A stretch of DNA of 64,000 bases from positions 186,001 to 250,000 of the forward strand of contig NZ_FMZV01000004.1 in the NCBI RefSeq assembly GCF_900101475.1, in the 5' to 3' direction. Source of the DNA: Ruegeria marina (GTDB lineage Bacteria > Pseudomonadota > Alphaproteobacteria > Rhodobacterales > Rhodobacteraceae). The notes below the pieces were generated by a model. That model was given only the letters and a program-made list of their open reading frames with translations. It was not told the DNA's origin and did no database searches. Below are positions 15,648 to 26,678 of this stretch, in pieces. Position numbers and translations under genes: made by a program. Each line of letters starts with the position of its first letter. The stretch's first letter is position 1.

Positions 15648-16652
15648 TCAGCGGCCCAGCGTGCTGATCACGAGATCATAGAGTTCCTGTGCGGGCAGGC
15701 CGCGCGCAGTGTTGTCCTCGATCCACTTCGCCGCCACCGGGCCCGCGGCCTTCTCGCGAAACTCGGCCAGACGCTCCTCATTGTAGCTGATCCGCTCGAC
15801 TCCCTTTTCCTCGAGCAGCGGCCACCATTTCTTCATCGTCTGGTTTTCATAGAAGTCGATGTAGTACTCCATCGCCTCGTCGACCGAACCCAGCAGCGCG
15901 TCGCGCTCCGCGTCGCTGAGCGCGTTCAACGCATCGGTATTGACAACCACCGGGCAGTTCACCGTGCCGGGGTTCAGGTTGTCACTCCACCACTTCGCCA
16001 CTTCCATCACGCCAAAGGACATGTGCGCGTGCGGCGCAAATGCGATCGACTTGACGATGCCGGAGTCGAGCGCCTGGCGCGCCTCCTCCGAGGTGACCGA
16101 GGTCGGCACCGCTCCGATCAGGCTCAGCGCCTCGCCGATGCCGCCGGTGGCGCGCACGGTCAGGCCGTCGAAATCCTTGAGTGTGCGCGGCGGCTCGCCC
16201 ACGCCCGCGATGTTGTATTGCGGCAGCGGCGAAGGCATCAGCAGCGTCGCGTTCCAGCGCGCCAGATCGGCGGCAGTGGCCGGATGCTCATAGACCGCCT
16301 GCGAAACCTTCCATTCCTCTTCCAGCGTACTGACACCCAGAAACGGCAATTCCAGAACCGTGATCGAGGGGTTTTTGTCCGCATGGTAACCGGCGCAGAA
16401 CTGCGCCATCTCGAAAGCGCCGATCGAGATACCGTCAAGGTTCTCGGTATTCTTGCTCAGACCGCCATAGCTGATGTTCATGGTGAAACTGCCGCCGGTC
16501 TTTTCGCTCACGAGTTCGGCCAGCTTCTCGATATGCTCGGTAAAGGCCCGACGCTTGCCCCAGACCGACACGTTCCATTCGGTTGCGCCTGCTTCAGCGG
16601 CGAACGAAACGGCCACGGCGGCCACGACCGCGCCGCTCAACATCTTGTTCAT
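15648..16652 (-). CDS. dctP: TRAP transporter substrate-binding protein DctP
   Basis: 334 residues from the ATG at 16652, with GGGAGAGAC upstream. A signal peptide (MNKMLSGAVVAAVAVSFAAE, cleavage likely after AGA) precedes a DctP-family body: RAFTEHIEKLAELVSEKTGG, MAQFCAGYHADK, and LKDFDGLTVRATGGIGEAL, where the conserved Arg that salt-bridges the substrate carboxylate sits in GLTVRATGG. It delivers an organic acid to DctQM. The exact ligand is not predictable; the decarboxylase downstream suggests a sulfonated C3 acid or a 2-oxo acid. Confidence 0.9.
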   Translation of the reverse strand: MNKMLSGAVVAAVAVSFAAEAGATEWNVSVWGKRRAFTEHIEKLAELVSEKTGGSFTMNISYGGLSKNTENLDGISIGAFEMAQFCAGYHADKNPSITVLELPFLGVSTLEEEWKVSQAVYEHPATAADLARWNATLLMPSPLPQYNIAGVGEPPRTLKDFDGLTVRATGGIGEALSLIGAVPTSVTSEEARQALDSGIVKSIAFAPHAHMSFGVMEVAKWWSDNLNPGTVNCPVVVNTDALNALSDAERDALLGSVDEAMEYYIDFYENQTMKKWWPLLEEKGVERISYNEERLAEFREKAAGPVAAKWIEDNTARGLPAQELYDLVISTLGR

Positions 16653-17115
16653 GAAGTCTCTCCCTTTGTGGCGGCCTTGTTCGACCGCTCGCGGACAAGC
16701 TAGCGCCAACAGTGACGCATGCCAAGCCCGCCGAACACCGACTCGGCCGGTATCGCAAACGCATAAAGATTGCGGATTGAAGGCGGGCCCCGAAACATTA
16801 TGTCACACCCGCGAACCCGAATTGCCTCGGTCGGTTTCCGGCGCAGCCGCCCCAAAACGGAAAGCCCACATCGCGAGATATTGACAAGATGGCTGCCGTT
16901 TTCATTGAGATATTTGACCTGTTCAGGCGCTATCATTTACAACTTCTCGGTATGCGAAAAAATACTTTACAGACAATCCTTTGAAATCCAGTAATTTATT
17001 TCATTGTTTTCAATTTCAACTATGATCTGCGCAGGGTCGGAAGCGGATCGACAACACCAGGTTCTCCGGGTGATATCGGTCACAGTGAAATTTCTCAGAG
17101 GGAGGAACCTCATCC
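16653..17115. other. Divergent intergenic region between dctP and acs
   Basis: 463 bases without a convincing gene. It becomes AT-rich from about 16,920 to 17,030, which is unusual here and fits promoter DNA for acs. A TTGACA is at 16881-16886 and a TATGAT at 17021-17026, but they are not a matched -35/-10 pair, so I do not assign a promoter. GGGAGGAAC before the acs ATG is the ribosome site. Confidence 0.5.
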
Positions 17116-19080
<1,965 letters not shown>

Positions 19081-19084
19081 GGGG

Positions 19085-19774
19085 ATGGACATGGACGCTG
19101 CCGTGATGACCACCCCCGCCGTTCTAATCCTTCTCGGCCCTCCGGGCGCCGGGAAGGGCACCCAGGCCCGGATGCTGGAAGAGAAGTTCGGCCTTGTTCA
19201 GCTTTCCACCGGCGATCTGCTGCGCGCCGCCGTGGCTGCCGGCACCCCTGCCGGACAGCAGGCCAAGGCAGTGATGGAGGCGGGCGACCTGGTCTCGGAC
19301 GAGATCGTCATCGCCATCCTGCGCGACCGCCTGGCCGAACCCGACTGCGCGCGCGGCGTGATCCTCGACGGCTTTCCCCGCACCACGGTGCAGGCCAAGG
19401 CGCTGGATGCACTACTGGTCGAAAGCGGCCAGTGCATCAACGCCGCCATCAGCCTCGAGGTCGAAGACGCCGAGATGGTGACCCGCATCTCGGGTCGCTA
19501 TACCTGCGCCGGCTGCGGCGAAGGCTATCACGACACGTTCAAGAAACCCGTGCAGGAGGGCCGCTGCGACAAGTGCGGCGGCACCGAAATGAAGCGCCGT
19601 GCCGATGACAACGCCGAAACAGTCGCCAGCCGGCTAGAAGCGTATCATGCACAGACCGCACCGCTGATCGCCTATTACGACGGGCATGGCGTGTTGCAAC
19701 GTATCGACGCCATGGGCGGGATCGACGAGATCGCCCAGGGCCTCGCTGCCATCGTCAAGGGGGCGATGAGCTAG
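19085..19774 (+). CDS. adk: Adenylate kinase with zinc-type LID
   Basis: 229 residues. P-loop LLGPPGAGKGTQA, the AMP-binding STGDLLRAAV, and VILDGFPRTTVQA are clear. The LID carries four Cys in CAGCGEGYH and CDKCGG, a zinc-binding form more typical of Gram-positive enzymes but also found in alphaproteobacteria. It regenerates ADP from AMP plus ATP. Its placement 4 bases after acs fits removal of the AMP made there. Roseobacter genomes usually have another adk in the ribosomal protein region, so this may be a dedicated second copy; that cannot be checked here. An ATG at 19091, better spaced from AAGGGG, is an alternative start. Confidence 0.95.
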   Translation: MDMDAAVMTTPAVLILLGPPGAGKGTQARMLEEKFGLVQLSTGDLLRAAVAAGTPAGQQAKAVMEAGDLVSDEIVIAILRDRLAEPDCARGVILDGFPRTTVQAKALDALLVESGQCINAAISLEVEDAEMVTRISGRYTCAGCGEGYHDTFKKPVQEGRCDKCGGTEMKRRADDNAETVASRLEAYHAQTAPLIAYYDGHGVLQRIDAMGGIDEIAQGLAAIVKGAMS

Positions 19775-19948
19775 GCGAGAGAGTCCGGCGCGCGGCCTGC
19801 GCCGCCGCCAGTCCCCCGGAAGTGAATGCCGACGCACCGCCTTGGCGGAACGGCGGATTTGTGCCTGACGCCCTGGCGGCAGGAAATGGAGCGAGACCGC
19901 CCGGACCGCAGCCGGGCGCCTCAGGAGGAAGCAAGGAGGAACCGCGAC

Positions 19949-20233
19949 ATGGCGGACCAAACCACCACCTCTGCACAGGACACCGACGCCCAGAAGGGCT
20001 ATTGGCAGGTCAATGTGCGGATCATTCTCATCAGCCTCGCGATCTGGGCGCTGGTGTCTTTCGGGTTCGGCATCGTGCTGCGCCCGATGCTGAGCGGGAT
20101 TGCCGTCGGCGGCACCGATCTTGGCTTCTGGTTCGCCCAGCAAGGCTCGATCCTGGTGTTCCTGGCGCTGATCTTTTTCTACGCCTGGCGCATGAACAAG
20201 CTCGACGCCGAATACGGCGTGAACGAGGAGTAA
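19949..20233 (+). CDS. DUF4212 small subunit of a sodium/solute symporter
   Basis: 94 residues from the ATG at 19949, preceded by AAGGAGGA. Two hydrophobic helices (IILISLAIWALVSFGFGIVL and GSILVFLALIFFYAWRMNKL) with the family motif GYWQVNVRIILISLAIW and a C-terminal LDAEYGV. DUF4212 proteins always precede a VC_2705-type SSS symporter and are thought to be its small subunit. The symporter gene follows after 6 bases. An open frame upstream of 19949 adds residues unlike the family. Confidence 0.93.
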   Translation: MADQTTTSAQDTDAQKGYWQVNVRIILISLAIWALVSFGFGIVLRPMLSGIAVGGTDLGFWFAQQGSILVFLALIFFYAWRMNKLDAEYGVNEE

Positions 20234-20239
20234 GCCCCC

Positions 20240-22024
20240 ATGGACCAGTTTACCATCAACCTGCTGTTCGTAGGCGCATCCTTTGCGCTCTACATCGGCA
20301 TCGCGATCTGGGCCCGCGCGGGCTCCACGGCGGAATTCTATGCCGCCGGTCGTGGCGTTCACCCGGTCACCAACGGCATGGCCACCGCCGCCGACTGGAT
20401 GTCGGCCGCATCCTTCATCTCGATGGCCGGTCTCATCGCCTTTGTCGGCTATGACAACTCGACCTTCCTGATGGGCTGGACCGGCGGCTACGTGCTGCTG
20501 GCGCTGCTGCTTGCCCCCTACCTGCGCAAGTTCGGCAAGTTCACCGTGTCGGAATTCATCGGTGACCGTTTCTACAGCCCGACCGCGCGCCTTGTGGCCG
20601 TGATCTGTCTGATCGTCGCTTCGGTGACCTACGTGATCGGGCAGATGACCGGTGTGGGCGTGGCCTTCGGCCGCTTCCTCGAAGTGTCGAACACCACCGG
20701 CCTGCTGATCGGCGCCGTGGTCGTGTTCGCCTATGCGGTGTTCGGCGGCATGAAGGGCGTGACCTATACCCAGGTCGCCCAGTATGTCGTTCTGATCATG
20801 GCCTATACCATCCCGGCCGTGTTCATCTCGCTGCAACTGACCGGCAACCCGATCCCGGGCCTGGGCCTGTTCGGCGACCATACCGCAAGCGGCGAGCCGC
20901 TGCTGGCCAAGCTGGACGCGATCCTGCGCGAGCTGGGCTTTGCCGAATACACCATCCACAACGGCGACACGTTCAACATGGTGCTCTTCACCCTGTCGCT
21001 GATGATCGGCACCGCCGGTCTGCCCCACGTCATCATGCGCTTCTTCACCGTTCCCAAGGTGTCGGACGCGCGCTGGTCGGCAGGCTGGGCACTGGTGTTC
21101 ATCGCGCTTCTGTACCTGACCGCTCCGGCCGTCGGCGCAATGGCGCGGCTCAACATCACCGACATGATGTGGCCCAATGGCACCGATGCCGAAGCCGTCT
21201 CGCTCGAGCAGATCGAAACCGATCCGCGCTATGACTGGATGGCAACCTGGGAAAAGACCGGCCTGTTGGGCTGGGAAGACAAGAACGGCGACGGCAAGAT
21301 CCAGTACTACAACGACAAGTCCGAGGCCATGCAGGCCAAGGCTGCCGAAAAGGGCTGGGCCGGTAACGAGCTGACCAAGTTCAACAACGACATCCTGGTT
21401 CTGGCCAACCCCGAAATCGCCAACCTGCCCGGCTGGGTGATCGGTCTCGTGGCCGCCGGCGGTCTTGCCGCCGCGCTCTCCACCGCCGCCGGTCTGTTGC
21501 TGGCCATTTCCTCGGCCGTCAGCCATGACCTGATCAAGGGCTCGATCAATCCCTCGATCTCGGAAAAGGGCGAGCTTCTCTCGGCCCGGATCGCCATGGC
21601 CGTCTCGATCGCCGTCGCCACCTATCTGGGTCTGAACCCGCCGGGCTTTGCCGCACAGACAGTGGCGCTTGCCTTTGGCCTCGCCGCGGCCTCGATCTTC
21701 CCGGCGCTGATGATGGGGATCTTCTCGAAGAAGATCAACAACACCGGCGCGGTGGCAGGCATGCTGGCCGGTCTGATCGTGACCCTGATCTACATCTTCC
21801 TGCACAAGGGCTGGTTCTTCATCCCAGACACCAACTCCTTCACCGATGCCGACCCGCTGCTGGGCACGGTCAAGTCGACCTCGTTCGGCGCAATCGGTGC
21901 GGCGGTCAACTTTGCAGTCGCCTATGTGGTGGCCGGCATGACCAAGGAAACCCCGCAGGAGATCAAGGACCTGGTCGAAAGCGTGCGCATTCCCCGAGGC
22001 GCAGGCGCAGCTCAGGATCACTGA
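20240..22024 (+). CDS. Sodium:solute symporter, VC_2705/ActP-like (acetate type)
   Basis: 594 residues, about 13 membrane helices of the SSS (LeuT-fold) family. Signature stretches: EFYAAGRGVHPVTNGMATAA, ADWMSAASFISMAGLIAF, GLPHVIMRFFTVPKVSDAR and AGGLAAALSTAAGLLLAISS. Between helices, about residues 315-385, is a long hydrophilic insert with GWEDKNGDGKIQYYND, an EF-hand-like loop characteristic of this subgroup. Context beside acs makes acetate or a similar monocarboxylate the likely substrate. It is followed by a strong terminator. Confidence 0.93.
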   Translation: MDQFTINLLFVGASFALYIGIAIWARAGSTAEFYAAGRGVHPVTNGMATAADWMSAASFISMAGLIAFVGYDNSTFLMGWTGGYVLLALLLAPYLRKFGKFTVSEFIGDRFYSPTARLVAVICLIVASVTYVIGQMTGVGVAFGRFLEVSNTTGLLIGAVVVFAYAVFGGMKGVTYTQVAQYVVLIMAYTIPAVFISLQLTGNPIPGLGLFGDHTASGEPLLAKLDAILRELGFAEYTIHNGDTFNMVLFTLSLMIGTAGLPHVIMRFFTVPKVSDARWSAGWALVFIALLYLTAPAVGAMARLNITDMMWPNGTDAEAVSLEQIETDPRYDWMATWEKTGLLGWEDKNGDGKIQYYNDKSEAMQAKAAEKGWAGNELTKFNNDILVLANPEIANLPGWVIGLVAAGGLAAALSTAAGLLLAISSAVSHDLIKGSINPSISEKGELLSARIAMAVSIAVATYLGLNPPGFAAQTVALAFGLAAASIFPALMMGIFSKKINNTGAVAGMLAGLIVTLIYIFLHKGWFFIPDTNSFTDADPLLGTVKSTSFGAIGAAVNFAVAYVVAGMTKETPQEIKDLVESVRIPRGAGAAQDH

Positions 22025-22078
22025 GTTGACGGGCGGCCCATCTTCTCTCCCTCTTTCGGGCCGCCCTTACTGACCACG

Positions 22079-22112
22079 GTCCCGCCAGGCCTTGCCCTGG
22101 CGGGACTTTTTT
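22079..22112 (+). terminator. Strong rho-independent terminator after the symporter
   Basis: GTCCCGCCAGG pairs with CCTGGCGGGAC across a short loop and is followed by T6. It lies 55 bases past the symporter stop. A second hairpin (GGGCGGCCC at 22031-22039 with GGGCCGCCC at 22058-22066) precedes it. The cNMP-CBS-DUF294 gene starts 18 bases later, so that gene must rely on read-through or on a promoter inside this stretch. Confidence 0.9.
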
Positions 22113-22129
22113 CGACAAACTGGTGCCCC

Positions 22130-23953
22130 ATGCCCCTTTCGCCCGAACAGATCACCCGGTTCCTGAAATCCGTTCATCCCTATGACGCGTTGCCCCTTGC
22201 CGAACTGACCCGCATCGCGACGCGCATCGACGCCTGGGAAGTGGAGCGCGATTTCGCCGTCTACGATCTGGGCGAGCCCCTGCCGGGCCTCTTCATCGTC
22301 TACGAGGGCCAGATCGAGATCCGCGACGAGAACGGCGTCGTGGTCTCGCACCTGGGTCTGCGCAATTCCTTCGGCGAACGCGGGCTGCTGCGCGATGGCC
22401 GCGCCGTGACCTCGGCCCGGGCCGATGCCCATTCCGTGCTACTGGTCCTGCCCGCCGACCTGTTCGCCGAGCTGATGGCGGACCACCCGCCGGTGGCAAG
22501 ATTCTTCACCCGCGCGCGGGCCCCGCGCCCGCAGGCCCAAAGCCTGGCAACCAGCCGGGTCGAAACCCTGATGACGCGCGATCCCGCGACCTGCACGCCG
22601 GACGCCCCGGTGCAGGAGGCCGCCCGACTTATGCGCAGCCGCTCGATCTCCTCGCTCTGCGTCTGCGAGGGCGACGCACTGGTCGGCATCCTCACCCAGC
22701 GCGATCTCTCGGGCAAAGTGGTAGCCGAAGCGCGGGACGCGAGCACCCCGGTGGCCCAGGTGATGACCCCTGCCCCGCTGACTCTGGCGCCCTCGGCCAT
22801 CGGCTCGGACGTGCTGCATGCGATGATGGAGCGCCACATCGGCCATATCCCCATCGTCGAGGCCGGCCGGCTCGTGGGCATGGTCACGCAGACCGACCTG
22901 ACCCGGTTCCAGGCGGTGAATTCCGCCGAACTGGTCAGCCGCATCGCGCGCGCCCCGAGCGCCGCCGAAATGGCCGAGGTCACCGCAGAGATCCCGCGCC
23001 TGCTGGTGCAACTGGTGGCGGGCGGCAACCGGCACGAGGTCGTCACGCGGCTGATCACCGATATCGCAGACACCGCCACCCGCCGCCTGCTTGCGCTTGC
23101 CGAAGAAAAGCTCGGCCCGCCGCCGGTCCCCTATCTCTGGCTCGCCTGCGGCAGCCAGGGCCGGCAGGAACAGACCGGCGTGTCGGACCAGGACAATTGC
23201 CTGATGCTGGACGACAGCGTGGCCGACGACCAGATGCCCTACTTCCAGGCGCTGGCGAAATATGTCTGCGACGGGCTCAATACCTGCGGCTATGTCTACT
23301 GTCCGGGCCAGATGATGGCCACCAACCCGCGCTGGTGCCAGCCGGTGCGGGTCTGGCGTGAATACTTCCGCGGCTGGATCGCCAAACCCAATCCCGAGGC
23401 ACAGATGCTGGCCAGCGTGATGTTCGACCTGCGCCCGATCGGCGGGCATCAGGCGCTGTTCACCGATCTCCAGGCCGAGACGCTGCGCGCGGCGCGGGCC
23501 AATTCGATATTCGTGGCGCACATGATCTCGAACTCGCTGAAACATACTCCGCCGCTGGGCCTGCTGCGCGGCTTCGCCACCATCCGCTCGGGCGAGCATC
23601 GCAACACGCTCGACCTGAAACACAACGGGGTCGTGCCGGTGGTCGATCTGGGCCGCATCTATGCGCTTCAGGGCGAGTTGACCGAGGTCGGCACCCGGGC
23701 CCGGCTGGAGGCGGCAGAGGCGGCGGGCGTGCTCAGCCCTTCGGGCGCGCGCGACCTCATGGACGCCTATGACCTGATCGCCGAAACCCGGCTTGAGCAT
23801 CAGGCCACACTGGTGCGGCGCGGCGAGGCGCCCGACAACTATCTGGCCCCCACATCGCTCTCCGATTTTGAGCGAAGTCATCTGCGCGACGCCTTCGTGG
23901 TGGTAAAGACGATGCAATCGGCCGTAGGACACGGCAAGGGAATGCTGAGCTGA
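22130..23953 (+). CDS. cNMP-binding / CBS-pair / DUF294 nucleotidyltransferase-like signalling protein
   Basis: 607 residues. Domain order: cyclic-nucleotide-binding fold (about 15-115, with GLFIVYEGQIEI and FGERGLL), two CBS domains (about 145-265, VETLMTRDPATCTPDAPVQE and DLSGKVVAEARD), a DUF294 nucleotidyltransferase-like domain (about 300-430, ACGSQGRQEQTGVSDQDNCL with the GS and D-x-D metal residues), and a helical substrate-binding domain (about 450-600). The NTase core resembles GlnD uridylyltransferase, so a nucleotidylation role is plausible but its target is unknown. It regularly sits next to acetate-type symporters and an exonuclease like that at 24556, suggesting control of uptake or of acetate metabolism. 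Confidence 0.92.
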   Translation: MPLSPEQITRFLKSVHPYDALPLAELTRIATRIDAWEVERDFAVYDLGEPLPGLFIVYEGQIEIRDENGVVVSHLGLRNSFGERGLLRDGRAVTSARADAHSVLLVLPADLFAELMADHPPVARFFTRARAPRPQAQSLATSRVETLMTRDPATCTPDAPVQEAARLMRSRSISSLCVCEGDALVGILTQRDLSGKVVAEARDASTPVAQVMTPAPLTLAPSAIGSDVLHAMMERHIGHIPIVEAGRLVGMVTQTDLTRFQAVNSAELVSRIARAPSAAEMAEVTAEIPRLLVQLVAGGNRHEVVTRLITDIADTATRRLLALAEEKLGPPPVPYLWLACGSQGRQEQTGVSDQDNCLMLDDSVADDQMPYFQALAKYVCDGLNTCGYVYCPGQMMATNPRWCQPVRVWREYFRGWIAKPNPEAQMLASVMFDLRPIGGHQALFTDLQAETLRAARANSIFVAHMISNSLKHTPPLGLLRGFATIRSGEHRNTLDLKHNGVVPVVDLGRIYALQGELTEVGTRARLEAAEAAGVLSPSGARDLMDAYDLIAETRLEHQATLVRRGEAPDNYLAPTSLSDFERSHLRDAFVVVKTMQSAVGHGKGMLS

Positions 23954-23968
23954 CCACCGGGCGGGCCG

Positions 23969-23989
23969 AGATTTTTCGTCGAAAAATCT
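23969..23989. repeat. AT-armed palindrome, copy 1
   Basis: A perfect 21-base inverted repeat, AGATTTTTCG-T-CGAAAAATCT, 16 bases after the DUF294 gene stop. A GC-rich half-stem (CCTGC...GGCAGG) follows directly. It shares the core TTCGWCGAA with five other copies in the window. Confidence 0.85.
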
Positions 23990-24035
23990 TTGCCTGCATC
24001 TGGCGGCAGGTCGGAAAAGCGGGAGGAGCCGAGCG

Positions 24036-24554
24036 ATGTTTCTGGAACTTGTAGGCACATTGGTGGCCGGGCTTGCCATCGCCGGTGTGGTCATGGCGCT
24101 GAACCGGTTCACCGGCGGCCGCCTGCCGCGGTGGCTGGCACCGGTCGCGGCCGGCTGCGGCATGATCGGTGTGACCATTGCCAGCGAATACGGCTGGTAC
24201 ACGCGTACCCGCGCCAACCTGCCGGAAACAATGCGGATCGTCGAAGAGGTCGAGAGCCGGGCCCTCTACCGGCCGTGGACCTATGTCGCGCCCTTCGTCG
24301 GCCGGTTCGCCGCCATTGATGCGGGCTCGGTCCGGACCAACCCCTCGCAGCCCGGACAGCGCCTCGTGGATCTCTACTTCTTCGGGCGCTGGGCCCCGGT
24401 GACGAAACTGCCGGTGCTGGTCGATTGCGACGGACACCGCCGCGCGAGTCTGGCCGGCGGCGCCGAATTCGCCGCCGATGGCAGCGTCGCAGAGGCCGAC
24501 TGGCGCCGCCCGCCGCCGGACGATCCCGTCATTCTGGCCACCTGCGAGGCGTGA
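24036..24554 (+). CDS. Hypothetical membrane protein in the acetate/DUF294 group
   Basis: 172 residues, no family I recognise with certainty. Two N-terminal hydrophobic segments (VGTLVAGLAIAGVVMALNRF and WLAPVAAGCGMIGVTIASEY) are followed by an extracytoplasmic-looking domain with YGWYTRTRANLPETMRIVEE, RPWTYVAPFVGRF and a C-terminal CDGHRR. The start at 24036 has GGAGGAG upstream. It lies between the DUF294 gene and the exonuclease gene (1-base gap to the latter) and is part of the same rightward unit, so it may be an accessory of that module. Confidence 0.75.
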   Translation: MFLELVGTLVAGLAIAGVVMALNRFTGGRLPRWLAPVAAGCGMIGVTIASEYGWYTRTRANLPETMRIVEEVESRALYRPWTYVAPFVGRFAAIDAGSVRTNPSQPGQRLVDLYFFGRWAPVTKLPVLVDCDGHRRASLAGGAEFAADGSVAEADWRRPPPDDPVILATCEA

Positions 24555-24555
24555 C

Positions 24556-25968
24556 ATGCTGACCGGACTGAGCCTGCGGCTGCGCATCTTTCTCTTCTTC
24601 TGCCTGCTGGCGGCGGGCGGGCTGGCGGTCGTGCTGGGCGCGCTCTGGCTGGCCTATGTCCGCACCGGCAATCCCAATCTGATGGATGCCTTCGTGCTGG
24701 CGGCGTTGATGGCAGGATTCGGGCTGGTGGCGCTGGTGGCGGGCATCTGGCTCCTTTTCGACGAGAATGTCGCCAAACCGATCGAGCGCCTGTCGTCCAG
24801 CATGCGCGTCCGCGCCCATGCCGGTGCCGAGGGTAGTCTCGATCTGCACGCTGCGCGCTATCTGGGCGACCTGGCCCCCGCCGCCGCCGGACTGGCGGGC
24901 CAGCTCAACGCCTCCGCCATGGATACAGCCGCCGCCGTTGCCGCCGAGACCGCGCATCTTTCTGCCGAAAAGGAGCGGCTGACCGCGCTCCTCACCGAGA
25001 TCCCGGTCGCCATGCTGCTGGCCAATCCGCGTCACCAGATCGTGCTCTATGACGGTCAGGCCGCCGGGGTCCTCGCCCAGATCGCACACCCGCGCCTCAA
25101 TGCCTCGCTGTTCGACTATTTTCAGCGTGACAGTCTCGAACGCGCCTATGCCCGGCTGGTCAAGACAGGACTGGAAGTGTCCTGCACCCTGTCCGGCGCC
25201 GACGGTGCGCAGACCTATCAGGCGCGCATGAAACCGCTGGGCAACGCGCCCGGTTACATGCTGATCCTCGACGAGGCCAGCGCCCGCATCGCACCGGAAG
25301 CCCCCCGCCCCCTGGTATACGACTTCGACCTGTTGAACCAGGTTGCGGACGCCGCAGTGGACGACATGGACCTGAACGCGCTCAACTTTGCGGTGTTCGA
25401 CACGGAGACTACGGGACTGTTGCCCCACAAGGACGAGATCGTGCAGATCGGCGCCGTGCGGGTGGTCAAGGGCCGCATCGTACCGGGCGAAAGGCTCGAC
25501 CTGCTGGTCGATCCGGGGCGGCCAATTCCCCCGGCCTCCACCAGGGTGCACGGCGTGTCCGATGCGATGGTCCGGGGCGCGCCCGACATCGTGGCGGCGG
25601 CCCGGCAGTTTCACCACTTTTCCCGCGACTCGGTGATCGTCGCGCATAACGCCCCCTTCGACATGGCCTTTCTGCGCCGTCACGCCAAACGCTGCGAACT
25701 GGAGTGGCAACATCCGATTCTCGACACCGTGCTGCTGTCGGCGGTCCTGTTCGGGGCAAGCGAGACGCATACGCTGGATGCGCTCTGCGACCGCCTGGGG
25801 GTCACCATTCCGGCGGAATTGCGTCATACGGCCCTTGGGGACGCGCAGGCCACCGCCGAGGTGCTCTGCCGCATGCTTCCGATGCTGCGGGCTCGAGGTT
25901 TCAACCGGTTCGGCGAAGTCATCCGCGAAACCCGAAAGCACGGTCGCCTGCTCGAAGACCTGAATTGA
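24556..25968 (+). CDS. Membrane-anchored DEDDh 3'-5' exonuclease (DNA polymerase III epsilon-like)
   Basis: 470 residues from the ATG at 24556. Two hydrophobic helices (IFLFFCLLAAGGLAVVLGAL and DAFVLAALMAGFGLVALVAG) are followed by a HAMP/PAS-like sensor region (about 70-260) and a C-terminal exonuclease. The exonuclease has all acidic motifs: VFDTETTGLLP, VIVAHNAPFDMAFLRRH and HTALGDAQATAEVL (His-Asp). This combination of membrane anchor, sensor-like linker and DnaQ-type nuclease is odd for DNA replication; it is better seen as a signalling or RNA-degrading partner of the neighbouring DUF294 protein. The substrate is unknown. Confidence 0.9.
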   Translation: MLTGLSLRLRIFLFFCLLAAGGLAVVLGALWLAYVRTGNPNLMDAFVLAALMAGFGLVALVAGIWLLFDENVAKPIERLSSSMRVRAHAGAEGSLDLHAARYLGDLAPAAAGLAGQLNASAMDTAAAVAAETAHLSAEKERLTALLTEIPVAMLLANPRHQIVLYDGQAAGVLAQIAHPRLNASLFDYFQRDSLERAYARLVKTGLEVSCTLSGADGAQTYQARMKPLGNAPGYMLILDEASARIAPEAPRPLVYDFDLLNQVADAAVDDMDLNALNFAVFDTETTGLLPHKDEIVQIGAVRVVKGRIVPGERLDLLVDPGRPIPPASTRVHGVSDAMVRGAPDIVAAARQFHHFSRDSVIVAHNAPFDMAFLRRHAKRCELEWQHPILDTVLLSAVLFGASETHTLDALCDRLGVTIPAELRHTALGDAQATAEVLCRMLPMLRARGFNRFGEVIRETRKHGRLLEDLN

Positions 25969-26153
25969 AGGAAATGTGCCTGTCTGCCGTACTCTTGCGC
26001 AATTGAAACATTGAAAACACACATTTCCGCGCTCTCTTGTGCTGCATGGATACCAAGGCACCCTTTCCCGGCCGCTCCGGCTCTTCCGTAGCCGGCATGG
26101 ACAATCTTCGCCCGTCATGGCACGTGGGGGCGCAGACCAGAGCCGAGACCGAC

Positions 26154-26654
26154 ATGACCGAGACCAGTTTCATCCCGGGGCCCGAGACCATCCGCGCATT
26201 CCGCGATGCGCTGGGGTGTTTTGGCACCGGCGTGACGGTCATCACCACCTTCTCCAACAAGGGACCTGCGGCCATCACGGCCAATTCCTTTGCCTCTGTT
26301 TCCCTGGAGCCCGCTCTCGTGCTTTGGTGCCTGGCCAACGCTTCGAACCGCTACGAGACCTTTGCGAACGCACGGCATTACGCAATTCACGTCATGGCTG
26401 AGGATCAGCATGAACTGGCGCAGGGATTTGCCCGCGACGGGCTGGATTTCAGCCATGCGGATTGGACAATCGGCCTCAACGGCATTCCCACTCTGCGCCG
26501 GGCGCTCGCCCGTTTCGATTGCCGCCTGGCAGCACGCCACCCGGCCGGCGACCACCAGATCCTGGTGGGCGAAGTGCTGAGCGCAACCCACCGTCCCGGC
26601 AAGGGTCTGATGTTCAAGCGCGGACAATACGGCGGTTTCACCGACCTGGTCTGA
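26154..26654 (+). CDS. Flavin reductase family protein (HpaC-like)
   Basis: 166 residues from the ATG at 26154. The DIM6/NTAB-type flavin reductase fold is shown by CFGTGVTVITTF, AITANSFASVSLEPALVLWC (residues that contact FMN) and YAIHVMAEDQHELAQGFA, and by HQILVGEVL near the end. Such proteins supply reduced flavin to a monooxygenase partner. No monooxygenase is adjacent, so its partner is elsewhere. Upstream open frame is ignored because it is not family-like. It stands alone, converging on the RTX gene. Confidence 0.9.
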   Translation: MTETSFIPGPETIRAFRDALGCFGTGVTVITTFSNKGPAAITANSFASVSLEPALVLWCLANASNRYETFANARHYAIHVMAEDQHELAQGFARDGLDFSHADWTIGLNGIPTLRRALARFDCRLAARHPAGDHQILVGEVLSATHRPGKGLMFKRGQYGGFTDLV

Positions 26655-26678
26655 CCCCGGCGCCGCCCCGGCAGCGCA

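Noticed and set aside
16881-17026. TTGACA and TATGAT considered as the acs promoter
   Set aside because: They are about 135 bases apart and neither has a matching partner at 16-18 bases.
19634-22021. 795-codon open frame antisense to the symporter
   Set aside because: Shadow frame; composition dominated by His/Gly/Asp/Gln as expected from the reverse of a GC-rich membrane gene.
22031-22112. Two consecutive hairpins considered as a riboswitch for the DUF294 gene
   Set aside because: Simple stems with a T tract right after the symporter stop fit a terminator; no conserved riboswitch core was seen.
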